DNA of 64,000 nucleotides from Adiantum capillus-veneris (GCA_014529385.2 CM043952.1:156835057-156899056), one strand, 5' to 3'; positions 1 through 11,523 are shown, counted from the stretch's first letter. Program-made: numbers and translations. The notes: generated from the sequence alone by a model not told the origin.

Positions 1-1
1 A

Positions 2-1153
2 GAGAGTAAGCCAAGGACTCAGGGGTCAACTGAGCTTGGAAGAACACCCCGAGAATGAGTTCGGAGAGATCAACCATCTCTCACGAGAACTGCTAGAAAT
101 TATGGATTAGGAGCACCATTGGGAGAGGAACCTGGCCACTACAGGAGACCAGAGGAGGTATATTGACTAGGACGGGGGGATCCCATGATGAGATTTGGAG
201 ACCATCCTGGAATTAGAACTTCTCAATTGCAAAAATGGGTAAACAAGAAATATACGGGAAGCAGGGATCCAAGAGATCATGTAGCAGCCTTTGTGCGTGT
301 AATTAGAGCTGAAGAGGTGCTGGAATTTCCTACCCAATTTGCAGGATTCGGTTTAACCTTAGAGGATGATGCGGCTACATGGTTTGACTCGGTGGAGCGA
401 AGAGACTTTGAGTCTATGGAGGAAGTGTTTGACGAGTTTATCGAGGAATTCTCACAAAGGGGGATAGCTCATAATATAGTCTCGCAAATCCATAAATTCA
501 AACAAAAAGATGGAGAGTCCGTGCGGAAGGCCGCCCTCCGATTAAAAACATATGTTAAGTTTTGTCTCGTGGAAGAACTGCCAACTCAGTCCAGACTTAT
601 GCTTATATTTATCCAAGGACTAAGGAATGTAGATCTTCAAAAGGACTTACATATGAAAAGGAGCACTACGTTGAATGATTTAACCAAGGAAGCTCTATAC
701 CTTGTGGACAATTGTGTGGTCTACAAAGAGGGTGAGTTCAAGGATCTTGACAATGATTCTTCCTCACAACAAAGTGGAGGCAAGTCTGCTAAGACAACAC
801 TGAAGGGGGAAGTAGCGGTAAGCCAAGAGCAGCTTGTAGAGGAAGTGCTTAAAAAGATTAACTTGTATTCCAAACCACAAGCTAAACAACCAAAATGGTG
901 TGCGATTGAACAAAAATGGACAAACCATGGGACGGAGGAGTGTTATTATAACAAGGGATATGTGAGAGAACGACCATATGCTCCGCAAGCTCAGGCGACA
1001 TCTCCTCAAGTCCCACCGATGCCTAGATATCAAACAGGCAACCTACCAGGACCTGTAGGCGTAGAAAGACCACAACCAGTGTTGGGACAACAACCACCTC
1101 TACCAGGATTACGACCAGTCGGCATAAGATACACACCCACAGTAACTGAGTAG
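2..1153 (+). pseudogene. gag: Element A Gag, capsid part
   Basis: This is the capsid-type (Retrotrans_gag) part of the polyprotein. The recognisable core lies at about 290-720: a tryptophan-containing ATWFDSV segment, then a FIEEFSQ helix, then a QGLRN segment, as in plant gypsy Gag. The frame is open upstream of the first ATG pair at 185 apart from TGA at 56-58 and 164-166, so the true start is probably left of the window. By eye the protein is close to the element B copy at 39961-40602. A degenerate Cys/His cluster at about 898-955 precedes a proline/glutamine-rich tail. It ends at a TAG (1151-1153) that element B shares at the matching place. Confidence 0.9.
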
Positions 1154-3394
1154 GATGAGAAGGCTTTGGTACCTATGCATGCATACTACAACGAGCCCAA
1201 TGGATATGCGGCGAACTCTGTCTATTATCCACCGGACGAACCCTCTACACCAGAACCATGGAGCATGATAGGAAATACAGGACCACCAACTGCTGCACAG
1301 GCAGCGGGAGAAGGACGATATAGCTTGGATGAAAAAACACTGTTGTTCATAGCCAACGGAGGCATGAGCGAGCAAAGAATTACACACCAACAAAGAGGAG
1401 CCCCAGGAGCACCTCAACAGCCTAAAGGACCATGCTACAAGTGTGGAGGAGACCATTGGCTGAGGGACTGCCCTCATGACGAAATCATTAGGGTCAATGC
1501 ATATTGCACGGAGTGTGGAATTACTCACTTGATCCCTGATTGCCCTAAAAACTCGAGCAAAGGAGCAAAAACTACCTTGAATATGCTGGGAGCGCTACCG
1601 TCCAGTGGAGGGTCAGAAAACGAAACTCCGATTCCTGTTAAGGTCTCGACGAGAGCCCAAGCAAGGAAAAATGACAATCAGTCCAAGAGTAACAATCAAA
1701 ATCAAGAAGAAATCAAGACTGACAAGTCTAGCATCAGTCGTGATAATCCTTGGAAAGAACGAAGAGCGAAAATGAAAGCTAGACGTGAGCGAAAACAAAA
1801 AGATGTAGAAGCTGAGCTAACGATAGCTCGAGAGCAACTTAAACAGCAAAGAGAGTCCGACTCTCTAAAATCAATGGAAGGACCAAAGAGTGCAAGCTCA
1901 GGAGGGTCGGTATTGGTAGATAAGATCAATGAACCCTTAGATGCAATCTTGCAAGCATATGAAGCAAGATTGAAGAACAGACACACCCTAGAGCAAAGGT
2001 GGATGACATATCCATATCCAGAGATAGAGAAACAGAGACTAGAGATGTGCAAACAGCTGATTGAAACTGCACAAGCTTTACTGGAGCCTCCACCTATGGA
2101 AGCAGGAGATAGAGTAATCAAACCACCAAACAATGAAACACCTCACAAAACCGAACAAAGGATACCCGACAAGATAGAAAACATTAAATCCTTGCCGGAT
2201 GTAGAGGATGCAAAAGACGTACCTAATAGCACTGATGAACCACTGAAAGATTTTCCACCATATTCCCCTATTGTGGAAGAAAATTGGCCTGAAGAGCTAT
2301 GGGAAACGGTGCGAAAAGCTCAAGAAAAATATGAGACAAAAACAGTTGAGTCAGCGCCTTTCTCGGAGCTGAACTTGAATAAGACTCCATGGGATTTGGA
2401 CGTTAAATCATTTCAAGGGGATAATGGTTCAGTTGCATCCGAAGATAGCAGACCACAATCTCTCAGAACTTTGCCATCATATATGGGGGACTATGAGGCA
2501 AGGTCAGAAATTCGAAGAGTACCTTCTCAGAGAATAGGCGGTTCGAATCAATTGGACACTAAAATCCTGATAGACTTGTTGACCACTCCGGTCAAGTGTA
2601 CAATCACATTGGAAGAATTGTTAAAAATTAGGCCAAGCATGTGGACGGAAGTGGGCAAATGTCTTGAAAAATTTGACATAAGGACGCCTCTTAAGTTCTT
2701 CGAAACCGAGCTTAATGACACAGAACCGAAGAAGGCCAACACTAGACCAGTGCCCCTCAACAAGGTAGGAGAGTATTGTGAGGGTGAAGACGGCAACACG
2801 ACCCTACCAGTTGAGTATAATGGCATAGAGACTAAGGCAATACTTGATAGTGGAGCTGGCATTGCCATTGCGACCAAATTGCTATGGGAAAAATGGAGAA
2901 AACCAGCAATACAAACAACTAGAATGAAATTGCAACTGGCGGATGGGCACATAGAAAGGCCTATAGGATTGCTTGAGGCAATTGTGGTATCTTCCTGTGG
3001 CATAGAGTACGAACATACCTTTGCCATAGTAGATTTCGGTAAGAACAACAACTATGAAATTATCCTTGGTAGGCCGTTCATGAGGCAACTCAAAATGGTG
3101 CAGGACTAGGGGTATGATTATTTGTATCTAAGACATACTGAAACTACTACACGCGTAAACATGAAAAATCATAGCTACCATGATGTCACAAGAACCCCTG
3201 TGGAAGAATTTGACTCAGCCACCATTAGTGGATCAGAAGTCCCAGCGTGGCTTTGTAAGAAAAAAGAGATATGGATGTGTGGAGCATCTCAATGTAGTGA
3301 ATTTGACCACGATGAAAGGACACTAGAGAGGGTCTTGGAAGACGATGCCTATATACGAGAACCTTTTCCTGAAGAGAAGCTCGAACCCCTATAA
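1154..3394 (+). pseudogene. Element A nucleocapsid knuckles and first retropepsin (PR1)
   Basis: It continues the Gag frame after the TAG at 1151. Two zinc knuckles of the C-x2-C-x3-H-x4-C kind are visible at about 1433-1471 (CYKCGGDHWLRDC) and 1505-1543 (CTECGITHLIPDC). A charged, probably helical linker covers about 1660-2070. The aspartic protease has its active-site motif LDSGAG near 2843-2860 and the second retropepsin motif IILGRPF near 3059-3079. The protease would cut the polyprotein inside virus-like particles. The frame is broken by TAG 3107-3109, where element B has a tryptophan codon, and by TAA 3392-3394, where B has glutamate. Confidence 0.9.
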
Positions 3395-4420
3395 TGGTCT
3401 CAAATTTTGGCTACATTGGATGTATGCGTCAATGAAGTCACTCCCACCAAATTTTGTGATGAGAATGGCTACGATATCATACCATACTACATGTTGAGCA
3501 AAATTGTGGAGGAGGACGAGGACGAGGTAGATACTGAGAATATGAGGATCCATAAAACAGAAACGAAACTTGAGATTAAGATAGTGGGCTATGTGGACAT
3601 CCGCACTAAAGAAATCAAGCAGGAAGGAGAAGAATTTTATGATTCTTTTGATCAAAGTGAAAACAAGGATAACGCGGATGACGAGAAGTCGGAAAATACA
3701 GAGGGAGACGACAATCAAGATCAAGACAATGACGTCTTCTACAATTTCCCAAACCAAAGTGAGAGACACCAAAAAAGATACAAGAGTAAACGACACCACA
3801 TCAGTACACCAACCAGGTTGAGACCCATGCCAGAGTTTAAGGGTAAGACACATTTCCTTATGAACATTCATGCTGTTTATTGTGCTAAGGATAAAGTGCC
3901 AGGAAGATTTCTTAAGTTTGCTGAAGACTCAGGATTTAAGTCCAGACTGTTGAAACCTAAGAAAACCAGCAAACCAAAAAAAAGAGTTGCAACAGAAAAA
4001 CTGAATGTCTATGGTAGTCCAATTATGACGAAAATTGAACGGAAAATGAGATACAATGAGTTGAAACAAAAAATTAAAAATGTATGGACAACTGAAATGG
4101 AAAGTAGCGATGGAACGAACGCTAGTGATGGGAGTAAAAAGATAGATGTACCTCCTCACTATTGTAAGTACACCATTCAGGAAAGAAGATTGGTGGTTCA
4201 GCAACCAATGAGGGAGCCTAAATCAAACGAGTCCTATGATGGGCCAGAGAACGCGAAGAAAATAGACTTAGCAGAGCCAGGAGAAAATCCTCGACCTGCT
4301 TACATTGCCACAGATCTAGGTCGAGAAGAAGAGGACTTACTGATCAAAACACTTAAGGAATTTCGAGATGTATTTGCATGGTCGTACAAAGATTTGAAGG
4401 GAGTGGATCCTAACATTTAA
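3395..4420 (+). pseudogene. Element A protease-RT linker region
   Basis: This in-frame stretch joins the first protease to reverse transcriptase. It is acidic and low in complexity near 3500-3740, then lysine/arginine-rich to about 4100. Its end carries the conserved pre-RT segment FRDVFAWSYKDLKGVDP (about 4360-4414), which is typical of plant gypsy Pol just before the RT fingers. It ends in TAA 4418-4420, where element B has a glutamine codon. The first half has no domain I recognise. The element B counterpart at 43240-44150 is similar but frameshifted. Confidence 0.75.
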
Positions 4421-5719
4421 GAACATTCAATCCCTCTAAAGTCTGATGCAAAGCCAGGCAAACAACGTCCCTACACATATAATGAGACATTTGCCAAAAG
4501 GATAAAAGAGGAGATAGACAAACTTATGGAGGCTGAATTTATTTATGAGATAGAACACACGGACTAGGTGTCCCTGATAGTGGTGGTACCCAAGAAAAAT
4601 GGGAAATTACGAGTGTGTGTGAATATCAAGAAGGTAAACGCAGCAACAATAAGAGACAACTACCCTCTTCCTATCACTGAACACGTCCTGGAACGAGTAA
4701 CAGGCAAGCAAGCCTATAGCTTTATGGACGGATTCTTTGGTTATAACCAATTGGGGGTCAAACTAGAAGATCAATACAAAACAGCATTTGCAACAGAATG
4801 GGACATATATGCGTTTAGGGTAATGCCATTTGGCTTGACCAATGCTCCAGCCACATTTCAGAGATTAATGACACACTATTTTAAAGAATACTTGCAAAAA
4901 TTCTTGGATATTTACATGGACGACTTGTGTGTCTATTCTCTATTGAGAGAAGACCATATAGATCATCTGAGAAAGGTATTCGAAAAATGCAGACCGTATA
5001 GGATTTGCCTCAACCCAGAAAAATGCGTATTCATGGTACGACAAGGTAAAATCTTAGGCCACATAGTGTCGGCTAATGGAATTACCACTGATGAAGACAA
5101 GGTAAAGGTGATCATAGAATTGCCAAGACCAAACACTGTACGAGAGGTACAATCATTTATGGGACATTGTGGATACTACCGACGTTTTATCTACATGTAC
5201 ACGGTAATCGCGAAACCCTTGTATAGTCTAATCACGCTCTTCATTTGGACAAATGAATGTGAGGAGTCATTCCAGAAACTAAAAGATGCACTGGTATCTG
5301 CACCAATTCTAAAAGCACCAGATTGGTCAAAGATCTTCCATGTACATGTAGATGCTTCGGCATTTGCAATAGGCTGTATATTAGCACAACCAGATGAGGG
5401 AAAGACGGATTTTCCAATCAGTTATGCTAGTAGACAACTCAACAGTGCATAAAAGAATTACACTACCACTGAAAGAGAAGGATTGGGTATGATATATGCT
5501 GTAAAGAAATTTCGGCATTACTTACTCGCGAACAAATTCACATTCTTTGTGGATCATCAGGCACTCTTGTACTTAGTAAACAAACCTTGCAACACGGGAC
5601 GAATTGTAAGATGGTTCATTGTGTTGCTGGAGTTTGATTCTACGGTAGTAGTTAAGAAAGGAAAAACTCATCAAAGAGCAGACCACCTTTCTCGATTACT
5701 ACATGGTGAAAAAGCTACC
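4421..5719 (+). pseudogene. pol: Element A reverse transcriptase and RNase H
   Basis: The RT copies element RNA into cDNA and the RNase H removes the template. The palm motifs are clear: SFMDGFFGYNQ near 4718-4750, MPFGLTNAPATFQ near 4823-4861, and the catalytic YMDD box at 4913-4924. The thumb/connection segment LGHIVSANGITTDEDK follows. RNase H shows the acidic residues expected: Asp in VHVDASA (near 5350), Glu in TEREGLG (near 5470) and Asp in FFVDHQA (near 5552). Nonsense codons at 4565-4567 (TAG) and 5450-5452 (TAA) interrupt it. There is no second, archaeal-type RNase H as in element E; the space before integrase holds a duplicated zinc module instead. Confidence 0.95.
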
Positions 5720-7267
5720 GGAGTAGATGATGATCTCCCAGACGCATACCTGTTTAATATAGAGATGGTACCGAAATGGTCAGAGCAAATTATTCCGTTG
5801 CTGACATATGGAATGAATCTTGACGACAAACACACGGTAGAAGACATTAGACAAGCACGAAATTACACAATGCTTGCGGGAAGAATGTACCATCATGGAA
5901 ACGATGGGATTCTAAGGTTGTGTATAGGCCCAGAGGAGTACGAAGCGTATCTAGAGGAGACCCACACACAAACAGGGGGATTCCATAGAGGAAATCAAAT
6001 CATGGATGAACAATTAAGAAGACCTGGAGTGTATTGGCCAGGAATGGCAGGCGATGTAGCAAATTACATCAAGAAATGCGACTTTTGCACATCCAATACC
6101 ACTGTGGATTATGCCACATTATACCAAGTAACAGTAGCACCCGCATGGAGTCATGCTATTGTGGATTATTTGACTAATAAGGAGCTGCCAGGAGATTGGT
6201 CTAAAGCCAAACAAAAGGCTTTACAAATCGAAGCGAATAGGTATACCCTCATTAGTGACCAATTGTACAAAAGCGGAACTGATGACCAACTGAGGTTAGT
6301 TCCTCATGAAAATGACTACTTTCCATTATTGGAACAGGCTCATGCAGGCATAGCAGGTGGCCATTTTTCAGCAGAGAGAACCATAAAAATCATTATGGTT
6401 GCAGGTATATGGTGGCCGACCATGATTCAAGATGCAACAGAATTCGTGAAAAGGTGTGATGAATGTCAACGCACTAAGGTACCGGTTAAAAGAGACGAAA
6501 TGCCTTTAAGACCAATGATAAGTGCTCGAGCATTCGCCAAATGGGGATTGGACTTTGTTGGTCCTATCACTCCACCAGCGTATCGTTCACAAGCACAATA
6601 TATCATAGTGGCCACGGACTACATGACCAAATGGGTGGAATCAAAAGCCACAACAAAAGCAGATGCTAGAACCATGGCACAATTCTTATATGAATATGTG
6701 TTTACACGTTATGGCCTTCCAATCGAGCTGGTGAGTGATAGAGGGACACACTTTGTAAATGAAGTTATCCAACATCTCTTAAATGAGTTTATGGTAATTC
6801 ATCGCAAATCTGCACCCTATCATCCACAAGCCAATGGCCAAGCGGAAGCGACCAACAAAATATTGTGCACGGTTCTTACGAAACTGGTTAGTGAAACAAG
6901 AACATATTGGGATCAGATGCTCTATTCGGCATTGTGGGCCTATCGAGTTGCATATAAAACAACACTCAATGCTACACCATTTAATATGGTATATGGGTTA
7001 AATGCAATATTGCCTATTGACTTTTTAATCCCCACTTTAAGGGTAGCAAAACAATTGGACTGAACGGGGCATGAACTTTCAGAACGGTTAGAGGACCTTG
7101 AAAAATTAGATGAGTTACGACTCAATGCTGTAGCGGCCATCTATGCAAAAAAAAGACAACAGAAAGAGTTTTTTGACAAACATGTCAAGAACAAGAACTT
7201 TAAAACGGGCGACTATGTCTTAGTATACACCCTTAAACAACATGCCAAAAAGCTAAAGAAAAGGGGC
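5720..7267 (+). pseudogene. Element A integrase with tandem duplicated HHCC zinc module
   Basis: Integrase joins the cDNA to host DNA. Two zinc modules precede the core. Module 1 has His at 5963 and 5984 and Cys at 6077 and 6086. Module 2 has His at 6341 and 6362 and Cys at 6455 and 6464. Both have spacing H-x6-H-x30-C-x2-C, and each is preceded by a similar stretch (PKWS/PAWS then LYxxGxDxxLRL). The catalytic core follows with Asp at 6551 (WGLD), Asp at 6737 (VSDR) and Glu at 6845 (NGQAE), giving D-D-x35-E. A TGA at 7061-7063 replaces a tryptophan codon before the C-terminal region. Apart from that stop, all catalytic and zinc residues are present. Confidence 0.93.
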
Positions 7268-8707
7268 ATGGGGCCTTATTTGATCCAAGAAATATCGTCC
7301 AGCGGAGCAGTAAAACTGTCGACACTAGATGGAAAAGAAATGCCGAACTGGATTAGTGGGTGTCGTTTAAAAAAATATCATCTACCTTTAACACCAAAAA
7401 TGTTGTTTCAATTGCATTATGGAAAAACCTATAGACAGGAACAACAAAGAATTCAGGACCAGGCACAACAAGAAGCAAAGGAACGGATTGCTAAACGAAA
7501 GAAGTTTCTTAGGACAATAAACATGGTCACCCCAATGATGACTGACGAATATCCTCTTTCAATATCCCAAACAATCGAAGCGGATATACAAAGCGACGAA
7601 TTAGAAAATACCATGACAGACCTTAGAGCTCAGGACGATAGCATCTTCGATGACTTGGAAGATACATGGTGTAGTCCTTACATAAAAGCTTATGCAGGCA
7701 CAAAACAAGTTGAAACCTATGCATTACTTGACACTGGGGCAAAAATGAGTGTCATTAGCTTTGAGCTCTTTCAGAAACTTGGACCAATGAAGACACACAG
7801 ATTGAAAGTAGCATCGGGTGATGAGGTGACCATGTTGTGGTCTATTATAATACCAATCACAGTGCAGGCACACCCGTACACTACAAAATTCCATGTACTA
7901 CCACCAAGTAGGTCAACAACTCCGTGTATCTTAGCAGTGTCATGGATGAAAGCTAATAGGGTATTCATTGATTTGGATACGAATGAGGCACTGTTCAGAA
8001 AGGAAAACTTTTCAGAACCCTTCTTATCATATAACCAATTCATGTCAAGGAGGAAACAAAAGTTAATACAACTGCAAAAATCTGCCCAACAACAAACAAA
8101 GTTTACAAGTCCAGCAACGTCTTATCAAAAATCAGCAACCATGCAGGGAACCAGGCAAGTTTGGGTACGGCGTACAGAGCTGACCGAGGCACAATTACAT
8201 CAAAAGCGGAAATACAAAGTTTGGATAAGGCACGACAGCCTAATTCCTATAAAAAAAGAGTCAGAAGAACAGACAAAACACCGAAAACAAGCCCAACTTC
8301 AAAGAAACATAGTCGATATGTCAAATACGCAACAGACTATATTGGTATGGCGACAAAAATTGCCAATTCAAAACGAGCCAACAACACAAGAAGGGCGGAC
8401 AAAGATGACAATCGTGCAGCTATCTACAACTGTCAAGGTCAAGCAACATCATGCAAACATCACGAGGAAACAAACAGAATCCACAACAAAAGCTACAAGG
8501 ATGTATCAGACACAAGTCATCAAGGTAGAAAGAAAGAATGTTCCACCAGATACGACAATATCGACTTCAAAGGAACCACATACGCCAATTCAAAACCAGT
8601 GGAAAACAATCAAACAACGAGTGGAAGAGTTACAACTACTACTTGCAAAAAAAATTTGCCAGCCAATTCAAGATACCACAGGAAACCTCAACGACAAATG
8701 CCAATAA
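7268..8707 (+). pseudogene. Element A integrase C-terminal part plus second retropepsin-like domain (PR2) and W-repeat tail
   Basis: The same frame continues past the integrase core. First comes a GPY-like fold (MGPYLIQEISSSGAVKL, from 7268) and WISGCRLKKYHLP, normal for the end of a gypsy integrase. A retropepsin-like domain follows, with active-site-like LLDTGAKMSVIS near 7724-7759 and a second motif around 7928-7981 (CILAVSWMKANRVFIDL). A basic tail carries repeats around tryptophan (QVWVRR, KVWIRHD, ILVWRQK) and ends in a leucine stretch (LQLLLAKK) shared with element B. A protease placed after integrase is unusual for a gypsy Pol. No stop lies inside this part, so its 479 codons are intact. 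Confidence 0.8.
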
Positions 8708-8890
8708 GCGCATCGCTTATACCTTCCTCCTGCACCGCATAAATTCTTTCTACATGCATTGACTGCACATGCATATAGGGCTATATTACAAGGCCTGCAT
8801 TAGCACGAGTTCAAACCCATGCACAACACATACCCTTGACGATACCCTGTCGTCCGGGAGGACTCCAATTAGGAAGGGGGGAGGCATTCC
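8708..8890 (+). other. Conserved noncoding block ending in an internal PPT-like tract (element A)
   Basis: Directly after the pol stop this stretch is alignable by eye to 48337-48520 of element B, with shared words such as CATGCATTGAC, GGCATTAGCACAA-like and AGGACTCC. It ends in a purine tract AGGAAGGGGGGAGG at 8871-8884, which looks like a plus-strand primer (PPT), yet the real PPT and LTR are 6 kb further on. It may be the ancestral PPT from before ORF3 was added, or a second plus-strand start. Confidence 0.6.
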
Positions 8891-9032
8891 AATGCGGACT
8901 CATGTCATATATTAGAGGGCAATGTTTGTGAGCAATTTTTCAACCATTTTTGTGTTTTATTGTGTGATTTTGGGAAAAAGAATATTCCCTCATAATTAAT
9001 CAGAATTGGGGACCAAATCATCATTCATGAGC

Positions 9033-9060
9033 CCCTAGGGATGTGTATAGACTATAAAGA
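9033..9060 (+). promoter_or_regulatory. Candidate internal promoter TATA region of element A
   Basis: The word GCCCCTAGGGATGTGTATA is followed by CTATAAAG at about 9049-9056. The same word followed by TATATAAG occurs at the matching place in element B (about 48677-48701). Conservation between two diverged families inside a noncoding spacer suggests an internal start site for an ORF3 mRNA. No transcript evidence is available here. Confidence 0.35.
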
Positions 9061-9675
9061 GAGTCAAATCTGGCCAAAAACTGTCTAAAAACAACAAAAA
9101 ATAGGCCAAGGTTGACGATAATGAGTGAGATTGTACATAGACGAGAGAAAAGTGAGCTACAAAGTGTTTTTCTTTTCATTGGTATTTTTCTAGGTTAGAA
9201 TTGCTATTTTCGGGTTATTTTGGGATTTATTTGCTTTATTTTAACCATTTTCTAGCAAAAATTATAGAAAAAAATCCGTAATCCAGATGGAAACACAAAA
9301 GAAGAGACGCCTGATCAGAGCAAGGTAAAGAAGACACAGAAAAAATAAGGACTGCAAAGGTGACAGGGCAAAATGACCACCGTCATGAAGGGACCTCCAA
9401 CTTGAGAAATTTGCAAAAGTGGTAAAACTGAAGCAACCGAAATCCAAATCAGGAAATTTTCGAGCCTAAACCGCATCTCGCAAAAAGTTACGGCCACAGG
9501 TAAAAGATGGGAAAATTTGGTGTCGGAGTCTCGATTACATATAGAGAGGCTAGGCTAGAAATCCCTCATTTGAGTCATTTTCCATAGTGAGAGAGAGAGA
9601 GCTCCCTACAGCAGTTGAGACTTCCTGGAGCTCATCCATCGCGCACGGTCACCAGATCAACATCAGATATGAGAG

Positions 9676-11518
9676 GTATGCTCGTCAACACTGATTCTAA
9701 GTGTTGTTTACTTCAGTTAGTCGCAAAACCTCGTCGGCATCACAATCACAACCTGTGTACACATACGGTAGAATGGTTGTTAGGGAGACCTAGAGGCCAC
9801 CAAATGGGACCAAAAGTGAAAGGCACAATGCTTATAGCTTAGGGATCGAGCCTATGACCTCGGAAAGCGTGAAGGAAGCCGCTCAGAAAACCCTAATTTA
9901 GCAGGACCTGCAAAAGGGCGACAAAACCAAGGTGATCGAAAATGAGCCAAAATTCATAGACAACAAGCCAATAACCTCGACAAACCGACTGAAGGGTTAG
10001 ACTATGAAAAAGTTCGTCAAAACAGAGCCTAAAGTCCCTATCTGACGAAAACCGCACAAAGCGTCACGATACTCAAACGGGCCGACCAAGTGACAAAATT
10101 ACACCAAATTCAACAAGGAACATCCAAAGGAGGTCAACTACGAGATGGAATGTGTCCACTCAGGAAAAAAGTTCTTCCACTAGGGCAAATGACGGCAACA
10201 GGCCAGAAAGACGTCCAAATGGTCGTTCTTGGTGTTTCAAACACCAAAACAACAACTGATTGCTTGGATGGAAGATCAAAAGGAAGTAAAAGACAACCGG
10301 AATCATACAAAGACCAAAAGGAACCGCGACCATCACCTAAGTGGTCTACTTCGACTTCAGGACCAGCTAAGTGCTGCAAACAAGGAGTACTTTCTGCTAA
10401 ATTGATTAAAACTTGATGTGTGTGTCTAGGAGGGCCTATTAAAACCATGATTGTCAACTAACATCTGGTAAAAATGACAAAGTGCCCAGTCTATCGTTAT
10501 AGACTTGAACTTACACTTAGACAAGGGAAACTTTGACTTTGGCTTCATGAGGGGTGCTAACAAGGAATGTTAACCACCAATATCAAGTCAAAGTGCAAGA
10601 AAAATCTTTTTTGGCCAAAAACTCAGTCTATCGCGATAGACTTGCTACAACAATTATTGGGGGGAAAGACTTTTCAAATTTTTACAAGCTAGACTTGGGG
10701 AAGCAAATGAAGGCAGTACACCAAATTTGGTGCCAAGATGGACTCATATGGCAAGCTGAGAAAGACATGCAGACAACTCAGAGTCAGAACAGGACATCTC
10801 AAGGGCAGACAGGTAAAATTTACACGTGAGGGGTCAAGAAACCTTGCATCAACTGGGAGAAGGCAGATAGATGGTCACAAAGCCAAAAAATGACAAACTT
10901 GCACTAAGTCCCAGTCTATCGCGATAGACCAAGAAGAGGGATACTGGACCATCTTATAAAAAATTTGAATTAGCAGTTGTCTTCAACATGATGCAAGATG
11001 ACCACCCACTAAGTTTGAGCCCAAAACAACACAAAATGAAGGAGATAGACCAACATCTCCTTGAAGGGAATCTGGAAAAATGGGAGTTGATCCAAAAAGG
11101 GGTCACTTGACATTCATTTGAGGTAGAAATGGGGTCAGATCATGTGCAAGGTATGGGAAACCAATTGGTGGATTCAACTGCAAAAAAGGACCCAGATCAA
11201 AAAAATGCTAGTATATCGCGATAGACTGAGAAAAAGTAGCAAATGGACAGATTTTGAGCTTTGGCTTATGGAGGGACATTACATGCCATGAGAGAATACA
11301 CCACACAAAATTTCAAGGCATTTGGACTTGTTCTCCTTCACCAACAACATCAATTTGAAGCGGCCAAAGTCGCACAATGGAAGAGCTTGTCTATCTGCTA
11401 ACATTTTATCTTAACTAATCTTGGGATTAAGAAGGCTCATCTAGATGCATGATTAAGTGGTAATCAATTTAGGAGAGTAGTACTATGTTTGTGCATTAAC
11501 TGATAATTGTGATGACAG
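9676..11518 (+). other. Candidate intron upstream of ORF3 (element A)
   Basis: A candidate donor GAGAG/GTATGC lies at 9675/9676 in the context ATGAGAGGTATG, and a candidate acceptor GATGACAG/GATC lies at 11518/11519, five bases before the ORF3 start codon. Element B has the same arrangement (ATGAGAGGTAGG at 49296 and GCAACAG/GATC at 51152), giving nearly equal lengths of 1843 and 1857 bp. Apart from the palindrome array and short open frames without conserved content, I see nothing coding in it. Splicing is inferred only from these matches. Confidence 0.45.
10489..11226. repeat. Array of four palindromes, element A type
   Basis: Four copies of a palindrome with consensus AGTCTATCGCGATAGACT lie at 10489-10504 (core CGTTAT instead of CGCGAT), 10626-10641 (perfect), 10914-10929 (perfect 16-mer) and 11211-11226 (one mismatch). 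Start-to-start steps are 137, 288 and 297 bp. Sequence between copies is far less alike than the palindromes themselves. As RNA each could form a short hairpin or pair between two RNAs; as DNA each is a two-fold symmetric binding site. Confidence 0.9.
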
Positions 11519-11523
11519 GATCA

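Noticed and set aside
2548-3051. Antisense open frames of 140-170 codons in element A, for example opposite the first protease
   Set aside because: They are mirror frames of the coding strand, with no own motif and no conservation of frame in element B.
8161-8742. Second long frame overlapping the end of A's pol
   Set aside because: The pol frame is the one conserved with element B and with tryptophan boxes; the overlapping frame has no conserved content.
9615-10829. Short open frames in the spacer of element A
   Set aside because: They are under 110 codons, not conserved in element B's spacer, and lie inside the candidate intron or its upstream exon.
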